Shown one piece after another: positions 8,272 through 11,817 of a DNA stretch of 11,817 nucleotides (position 1 is the first letter of the stretch; the number at the start of each line of letters is the position of its first letter). The stretch comes from Nitrospinaceae bacterium (GTDB lineage Bacteria; Nitrospinota; Nitrospinia; Nitrospinales; VA-1). The notes beneath the pieces were generated by a model. The model saw only the letters and a list, made by a program, of their open reading frames with translations. It searched no databases and was not told the DNA's origin. The stretch is from NCBI GenBank assembly GCA_016763735.1, contig JAESTE010000027.1:1-11817 (forward strand), given 5' to 3'. Made by a program: the position numbers and the translations under genes.

Positions 8272-8300
8272 TTGCCTCGCCCGTTAGGGGGTGGTAGAAT
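8272..8300 (+). promoter_or_regulatory. Sigma-70-type promoter of elbB
   Basis: TTGCCT (8272-8277), a 17-bp spacer and TAGAAT (8295-8300) match the consensus at four and five of six positions. The predicted transcription start is near 8307. That lies downstream of the in-frame ATG at 8227 and upstream of ATG 8353, so it supports the later start for elbB. Confidence 0.55.
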
Positions 8301-8342
8301 CCGAGCATATTTTCGAAATAAATTATTTCCATTTTTGGATAC

Positions 8343-8349
8343 AGGAGGT
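8343..8349 (+). promoter_or_regulatory. Strong ribosome binding site that fixes the elbB start
   Basis: AGGAGGT lies just before ATG 8353 and is fully complementary to the 3' end of 16S rRNA. It shows that translation starts at 8353, with MKKIGVVLSG as the first residues as in known ElbB proteins, and not at the in-frame ATG 126 bases upstream. It is the strongest such site in the window. Confidence 0.85.
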
Positions 8350-8352
8350 TTT

Positions 8353-9015
8353 ATGAAAAAAATTGGTGTCGTTCTTTCAGGGTGTGGTGTGTATGACGGA
8401 TCGGAGATTCATGAGGCGGTCATCACTCTTTTAGCCATCGATCGTGCTGGTGCCAAGGCGGTATGCATGGCCCCTGATATCGATCAAGTGCATGTGATCA
8501 ATCATCACAATGGGCAGGAAATGCCAACGGAAAAACGTAACGTGTTGGTGGAGTCGGCGCGCATTGCCCGTGGAGAAATCCGCGATATTAATGCGATCAA
8601 AGCCGATGATATTGATGCATTGGTGCTGCCCGGGGGGTTCGGTGCAGTCAAGAACCTCTCAAATTTTGCAGAAATGGGCGATGAATGCGATGTGAACCCC
8701 GAAGTCATGAGGCTAGTGAAAGAGTTTGCTGCCAAGAAAAAACCACAAGCGGCTTTATGCATCGCTCCGGCTATGCTGGCAAAAATCTACCAAAGCGAAA
8801 CGGCCAAACCCACTTTGACGATTGGTAACGATAAAGAAGGCATTGGCATGATTGAAGCTATGGGGAGCCACCATCAGGAATGTGCTGCGACTGATTTCGT
8901 TTTTGACGAAGAAAATAATATTGTTTCAACCCCCGCCTATATGGTGGGCCAAAGTATTTCTGAAGTGGCGGAGGGGATCGAAAAAACCATCAATAAGCTG
9001 GTCAGCATGATTTAA
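8353..9015 (+). CDS. elbB: Glyoxalase ElbB, DJ-1/PfpI family
   Basis: The 220-residue product has the length and sequence hallmarks of ElbB (formerly isoprenoid biosynthesis protein ElbB, or sigma cross-reacting protein 27A). It starts MKKIGVVLSGCGVYDGSEIH and continues with NVLVESARIARGEI, LPGGFGAVKNLSNFA and ALCIAPAMLAKI. The fold is a flavodoxin-like DJ-1/PfpI domain. The nucleophile is expected to be Cys136 in LCIAP, at the usual nucleophile elbow, with the acidic partner near Glu18 of DGSEIHEA. The E. coli homologue is a cytoplasmic glyoxalase-type enzyme; its proposed link to isoprenoid synthesis is historical and weak. The gene seems monocistronic, with its own promoter and a GC hairpin downstream. 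Family assignment is secure; the physiological substrate is not. Confidence 0.94.
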   Translation: MKKIGVVLSGCGVYDGSEIHEAVITLLAIDRAGAKAVCMAPDIDQVHVINHHNGQEMPTEKRNVLVESARIARGEIRDINAIKADDIDALVLPGGFGAVKNLSNFAEMGDECDVNPEVMRLVKEFAAKKKPQAALCIAPAMLAKIYQSETAKPTLTIGNDKEGIGMIEAMGSHHQECAATDFVFDEENNIVSTPAYMVGQSISEVAEGIEKTINKLVSMI

Positions 9016-9054
9016 ATTTCCTCATCTTGCCCAGATTTTGCTGTTTCTGCAAAT

Positions 9055-9072
9055 GGGGCGGTTTTTCGCCCC
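9055..9072. terminator. Possible GC-rich hairpin after elbB
   Basis: GGGGCG (9055-9060) and CGCCCC (9067-9072) form a 6-bp stem around a T-rich six-base loop, 40 bp after the elbB stop. No T-tract follows on either strand, so it is not a typical intrinsic terminator. It could be an atypical terminator or a 3'-stabilising hairpin. Confidence 0.35.
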
Positions 9073-9156
9073 GCTTCCCCCTCTAAAAACCCTCTTTTCC
9101 TCTTATAATTAAAGGATTTCCGCCATTTTCCCGTAAAGAAAGATTGGACCCTTGTA

Positions 9157-9162
9157 TATAAT
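9157..9162 (+). promoter_or_regulatory. Candidate -10 element upstream of the dehydratase-like gene
   Basis: A perfect TATAAT lies 44 bp before ATG 9207, in an AT-rich stretch. No good -35 box lies at the usual distance; a TTGGAC at 9144-9149 is too close to serve it. A second TATAAT at 9104-9109 also lacks a -35. This is the likeliest promoter region for the 9207-to-end gene group, but the evidence is only this hexamer. Confidence 0.35.
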
Positions 9163-9206
9163 ATTGTAACGATATGGTTTTTCAGCCCACATATTGAATA
9201 AAACAA

Positions 9207-9479
9207 ATGAGCGAATTTAAGAAAAAATTACTGATCACAGGGGGTGCCGGTTTTATTGGTAGTAATTTTATTAACTACATCCACCGCTGTTACCCTGATT
9301 ACAAAATTTTGCTCCTCGATGCGCTGACATACGCTGGCAATCTCGATAATATTTCTCCTGCTTTAAAATCCAATTGCCATTTTGAATTTTTCCACGGCAA
9401 CATCACCCATCCTGACCTTGTCGGTAAACTGGTTGCCAGGCGGATATTGTCGTTCACTTTGCCGCAGAGTCGCATGTGA
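9207..9479 (+). CDS. N-terminal fragment of the frameshifted 4,6-dehydratase-like gene
   Basis: As read, the first frame encodes 90 residues: the NAD-binding beta-alpha-beta unit and the following strand. The first 77-78 residues are authentic. The last 12 or so (RILSFTLPQSRM) are out-of-frame residue left by the frameshift. Alone it would be only part of a Rossmann fold and inactive. ATG 9207 has no clear ribosome binding site. Confidence 0.6.
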   Translation: MSEFKKKLLITGGAGFIGSNFINYIHRCYPDYKILLLDALTYAGNLDNISPALKSNCHFEFFHGNITHPDLVGKLVARRILSFTLPQSRM

Positions 9480-10213
9480 CTCGATCTATTTATGATAACG
9501 CCATCTTTTTCGAGACCGATGTCATCGGCACCCAGGTGGTTGCAAACGCAGCGGTGAATAATCCTGTAGAATTGTTTGTGCATATTTCATCCTCGGAGGT
9601 TTATGGAACGGCTTTAGCCGATCCGATGGATGAAGAGCATCCGTTGAATCCGATGAGCCCCTACGCAGCGGCGAAAGCCGGTGCCGACCGATTGATTTAT
9701 TCCTATATTAAAACGTACGACTTGCCAGCGGTGATTGTTCGACCTTTTAACAACTACGGTCCCTGTCAACATCTGGAAAAGGCTATCCCTAATTTTATTG
9801 TCAGTGCTTTGCAGGATAAACCACTCACTATTCATGGTGATGGCAACAGCTCGCGCGACTGGTTATTTGTCGAAGATACTTGTCGGGCATTGGATAAGAT
9901 TCTACATGTAGACAGGAAAAAGGTTATAGGCCAGACAATAAATCTAGGAACAGGCAGCGATACCTGCGTGCTTGATATCGGATGCAAAGTTTTAGAAAAA
10001 CTGGGAAAGCCGGAAAGTATGCTCAATCACATCAAAGATCGTCCCGGCCAAGTTTCGCGTCATATTTCCTCGACAGATAAATCCCGGGAATTACTTGGTT
10101 GGCAGGCAGAAATAAGTTTGGATGCGGGATTGGAAAAAACCATTGAGTTTTACAAAAACAATCGCCAATGGTGGGAACGATTTGTCTGGATGAAAGAACT
10201 TTGGGGCTCTTAA
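9476..10213 (+). CDS. C-terminal fragment of the frameshifted 4,6-dehydratase-like gene
   Basis: This frame carries the catalytic Tyr/Lys pair and the substrate-binding half. The coding signal extends upstream of the GTG at 9476 to 9440 (ADIVVHFAAESHV), so that GTG is an internal valine codon and not a natural start. Its GTGA overlap with the stop of the N-terminal fragment could allow reinitiation, but the product would lack the NAD-binding loop. It ends 17 bp before the WbqC-family gene. Confidence 0.65.
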   Translation: MTRSIYDNAIFFETDVIGTQVVANAAVNNPVELFVHISSSEVYGTALADPMDEEHPLNPMSPYAAAKAGADRLIYSYIKTYDLPAVIVRPFNNYGPCQHLEKAIPNFIVSALQDKPLTIHGDGNSSRDWLFVEDTCRALDKILHVDRKKVIGQTINLGTGSDTCVLDIGCKVLEKLGKPESMLNHIKDRPGQVSRHISSTDKSRELLGWQAEISLDAGLEKTIEFYKNNRQWWERFVWMKELWGS

Positions 10214-10230
10214 CCTCGGGAGTTAAATCT

Positions 10231-10923
10231 ATGCGCGTGACTATTCTTCAGCCCTCCTATTTACCCTGGCTGGGATTTTTCGAGCAAATGCACCGCTCGG
10301 ATCAATTCGTTTTATACGATGATGTGCAATTCACCCGAAGGGATTGGAGAAACAGAAACCGGATTCGGGTTCTGGAGGGTTCACTCTGGTTGACGGTACC
10401 GGTAATTCAAAAGAATAAATATGAGCAAAGTCTTCTTGAAACAAAAATCGATAATTCCACTTCATGGAAACGAAAACATTTGGAAACCATTCGATGCCAT
10501 TATTCCAAGACACCTTTTTTCGACTTGCACTTCCCATGGTGCGAGAAAGTATTTAACAGGGAATGGGATTTTTTATTAGACCTTTCGCTGGAGACCATCC
10601 AATATTTAAAAGAGCAGTTAAAAATAAATACCCCTCTTCTTCGTTCTTCTGAATTGGGCGTGCCTGGCAACAATACCGAAAGATTGATTTCAATTTGCAA
10701 ACAACTTGGCGCAACGCAATATCTGAGCGGAGAATCGGCTAGAAACTACATTTCGGAGAAAGATTTTTCCGACCAGGGCATTGAATTGGAGTATCAGGAG
10801 TATCAGCACCCGGAGTACCCACAACGCTACGAAGGATTTGTTCCATTCTTATCAACGATAGATTTACTGTTTAACTGCGGCGACAAAAGCATGGAATTTC
10901 TAAAACAAACGGATTGCGCTTAA
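10231..10923 (+). CDS. WbqC-family protein
   Basis: This 230-residue cytoplasmic protein matches the WbqC-like family. It begins MRVTILQPSYLPWLGFFEQM and continues with FVLYDDVQFTRRDWRNRNRI, LWLTVPV, and near the end a GATQYLSGESARNY segment and YPQRYEGFVPFLSTIDLLFNCG. The family is named after a gene in O-antigen clusters and is common in polysaccharide and glycan loci. Its reaction is not established, though roles in sugar or amino-sugar acylation or amidation have been considered. I chose ATG 10231 because GGGAG (10218-10222) precedes it by eight bases and the conserved QPSYLPWLG block then starts at residue 7. An in-frame ATG at 10168 lies inside the upstream gene. It is 17 bp after that gene and 13 bp before the radical SAM gene, so probably one operon. 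Confidence 0.9.
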   Translation: MRVTILQPSYLPWLGFFEQMHRSDQFVLYDDVQFTRRDWRNRNRIRVLEGSLWLTVPVIQKNKYEQSLLETKIDNSTSWKRKHLETIRCHYSKTPFFDLHFPWCEKVFNREWDFLLDLSLETIQYLKEQLKINTPLLRSSELGVPGNNTERLISICKQLGATQYLSGESARNYISEKDFSDQGIELEYQEYQHPEYPQRYEGFVPFLSTIDLLFNCGDKSMEFLKQTDCA

Positions 10924-10936
10924 AAGTTTTATTATT

Positions 10937-11779
10937 ATGGATTTCAAATTTATTCAAAAAATTCTACCGCGTTTGTATTCGCTTCTGCCTTTTTACTTCG
11001 CGCCGCGAAGTTCTCTGCCACCGATTCAAGCATTTTTTGAAGTGACCTATCGTTGCAACCTTCGTTGCGATATGTGCCACTATCTCGAAATAATCGATGA
11101 CACTGAAACCAACAAAACTTATAAAAATGAACCTTCTGCAGATGAAGTCAAAAAGGCCATTACAAAACTTCCGCGTTTTTCATTGATCACGTTTACAGGT
11201 GGCGAAGCGTTTATGAAAAGTGATTTCATGGAAATTCTTGAATTCGCTGTCACGAATCATAAGGTGCATATCATCACAAACGGAACTACCTTGAGCGAAA
11301 AAGTGGTAGAAGACTTGATGAATTTACGGCTCAAGTCGGTTTGGGGCTGTGGATTATTTTACATGGGAGTTTCTATTGAAGGCGGAGAAGAGCTTCACGA
11401 TACCATCACCACGATTCCCGGCTCTTTTAAGAAAACCACGCAAGGACTTGAAAGACTGATTGCGCGCAAACAAGAATTGAAATCGAAGTTTCCACTCATT
11501 CATCTCACTTGTGTGATCAATCTGGGAAATGTAATGGACCTTGTTCCGCTATATGAGTATGCGAATAAGCTTGGAGTGAATGTTTGTAATTTTGTGGTGA
11601 GCAGTCCAGCGACCTACTGGCATGGAAAAGATTATGATCAGGACCACCATCTGGATCGCCCAACGGTACCGGTCGAAGAAATTGAACCAGAAAAATTGAG
11701 CCGCCAATTATCACAACTTGAAACAATCAGTCAGGGCTTTAAAACTAAACTAAGATTTTCGCCGAACTATATACGGTAG
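10937..11779 (+). CDS. Radical SAM protein (frameshifted near 11771 and continuing beyond the window)
   Basis: Cys40-x3-Cys44-x2-Cys47 (CNLRCDMC) is the radical SAM [4Fe-4S] motif, followed by TFTGGE (85-90), the SAM-binding GGE motif, then IITNGT (112-117) and VSIEG (145-149) on later barrel strands. A hydrophobic, proline-rich N-terminus (ILPRLYSLLPFYFAPRSSLPP) precedes the barrel, as in several radical SAM proteins from surface-glycan clusters. The frame stops at 11777, but coding sense resumes in another frame at 11773, so the true product is longer and runs off the right edge. A C-terminal SPASM-type cluster domain would be expected there but cannot be seen. The substrate is unknown; the context suggests modification of a sugar, lipid or peptide linked to the cell surface. 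No clear ribosome binding site precedes ATG 10937, 13 bp after the WbqC gene. Confidence 0.85.
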   Translation: MDFKFIQKILPRLYSLLPFYFAPRSSLPPIQAFFEVTYRCNLRCDMCHYLEIIDDTETNKTYKNEPSADEVKKAITKLPRFSLITFTGGEAFMKSDFMEILEFAVTNHKVHIITNGTTLSEKVVEDLMNLRLKSVWGCGLFYMGVSIEGGEELHDTITTIPGSFKKTTQGLERLIARKQELKSKFPLIHLTCVINLGNVMDLVPLYEYANKLGVNVCNFVVSSPATYWHGKDYDQDHHLDRPTVPVEEIEPEKLSRQLSQLETISQGFKTKLRFSPNYIR

Positions 11780-11817
11780 AAGAAATTGTCCGTTACTACT
11801 CCAATAAAAGCTCCTAC
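11773..11817 (+). other. Continuation of the radical SAM coding sequence in a shifted frame, cut by the window edge
   Basis: Starting at ACG 11773 the sequence reads TVEEIVRYYSNKSSY and stays open to the last base. Joined to FSPNY from the previous frame, it gives FSPN-Y-TVEEIVRYYS, a natural continuation of this protein type. The two frames meet in TATATA (11768-11773). Removing one TA unit restores a single frame. Confidence 0.6.

Larger units (their letters stand above)
9207..10213 (+). pseudogene. NAD-dependent nucleotide-sugar 4,6-dehydratase-like SDR gene, broken by one frameshift
   Basis: Joining the frames gives about 335 residues, normal for this extended-SDR family, which oxidises C4 of a nucleotide sugar and removes the C6 hydroxyl to give a 4-keto-6-deoxy product. 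The Rossmann loop is TGGAGFIG (11-18), followed by the RmlB-like LLLDALTYAGNLDNI. After the break come VHFAAESHV, the catalytic Tyr153-x3-Lys157 (SPYAAAK), RPFNNYGPCQHLEKAIP and GNSSRDWLFVEDTC. The frame changes between 9438 and 9440: continuity needs one extra base (for example GGG for GG at 9439-9440). The active-site triad reads Ser129-Ser130-Glu131 where classical RmlB has Thr-Asp-Glu. The substrate is therefore uncertain; dTDP-glucose, UDP- or GDP-sugar enzymes such as LegB-like proteins are all possible. Whether the break is real or a sequencing error cannot be told here. Confidence 0.85.

Noticed and set aside
8227..8352. 42-residue N-terminal extension of elbB from ATG 8227
   Set aside because: It lies upstream of the predicted transcription start, its sequence is not ElbB-like, and ATG 8353 has a perfect ribosome binding site and the conserved N-terminus.
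9438..9446. Programmed ribosomal frameshift in the dehydratase-like gene
   Set aside because: No slippery heptamer and no obvious downstream stem are present, and the family is not known for recoding.
10168..10230. 21-residue extension of the WbqC-family protein from ATG 10168
   Set aside because: It overlaps the end of the dehydratase-like gene, while ATG 10231 has a GGGAG site and the family's normal N-terminus.
1..11817. Insertion sequences, tRNA genes, phage genes or known defence systems
   Set aside because: No transposase, integrase, terminal inverted repeats, tRNA cloverleaf or defence-gene motif was seen on either strand.

Overview
The window reads as chromosomal DNA of a Gram-negative (two-membrane) bacterium of moderate GC content. 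The grounds are a two-partner-secretion exoprotein, nucleotide-sugar and WbqC-type surface glycan genes, and ElbB. The sequence alone does not fix the taxon. A marine Nitrospinota- or Deltaproteobacteria-like source would fit, but that is only an impression.

Layout. Positions 1-4146 (+) hold the 3' part of a very large secreted beta-helix exoprotein, open at the left edge. It contains four copies of a long-period repeat module and ends in a basic, low-complexity tail. Its stop lies 3 bp from the stop of a convergent two-gene unit (4150-5450, -) that encodes soluble proteins of unknown function. A short divergent region (5451-5567) leads into nadE (5568-7304, +), the glutamine-dependent NAD+ synthetase. 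Convergent to nadE is a four-helix membrane protein (7348-8100, -) with bestrophin-like sequence features. A divergent intergenic region with a good sigma-70-type promoter on each strand separates it from elbB (8353-9015, +), a DJ-1/PfpI-family glyoxalase.

After a possible hairpin and a promoter-like region, a co-directional group starts at 9207: an NAD-dependent nucleotide-sugar 4,6-dehydratase-like SDR gene (9207-10213, broken by one frameshift), a WbqC-family gene (10231-10923) and a radical SAM gene (10937 to beyond the right edge, also frameshifted near 11771). This looks like the start of a surface-polysaccharide or glycan-modification cluster. The dehydratase would make a 4-keto-6-deoxy sugar nucleotide, and the WbqC and radical SAM proteins would act on related intermediates; that division of labour is inference.

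The most notable points are: two frameshifts of the same phase class in neighbouring genes of one cluster, each explained by a small change in a simple sequence; a Ser-Ser-Glu active-site triad in the dehydratase-like protein; the modular exoprotein whose only four cysteines sit in pairs just before two of the modules; the compact bestrophin-like protein; and the unrecognised gene pair at 4150-5450. I do not see a clearly new multi-gene system.
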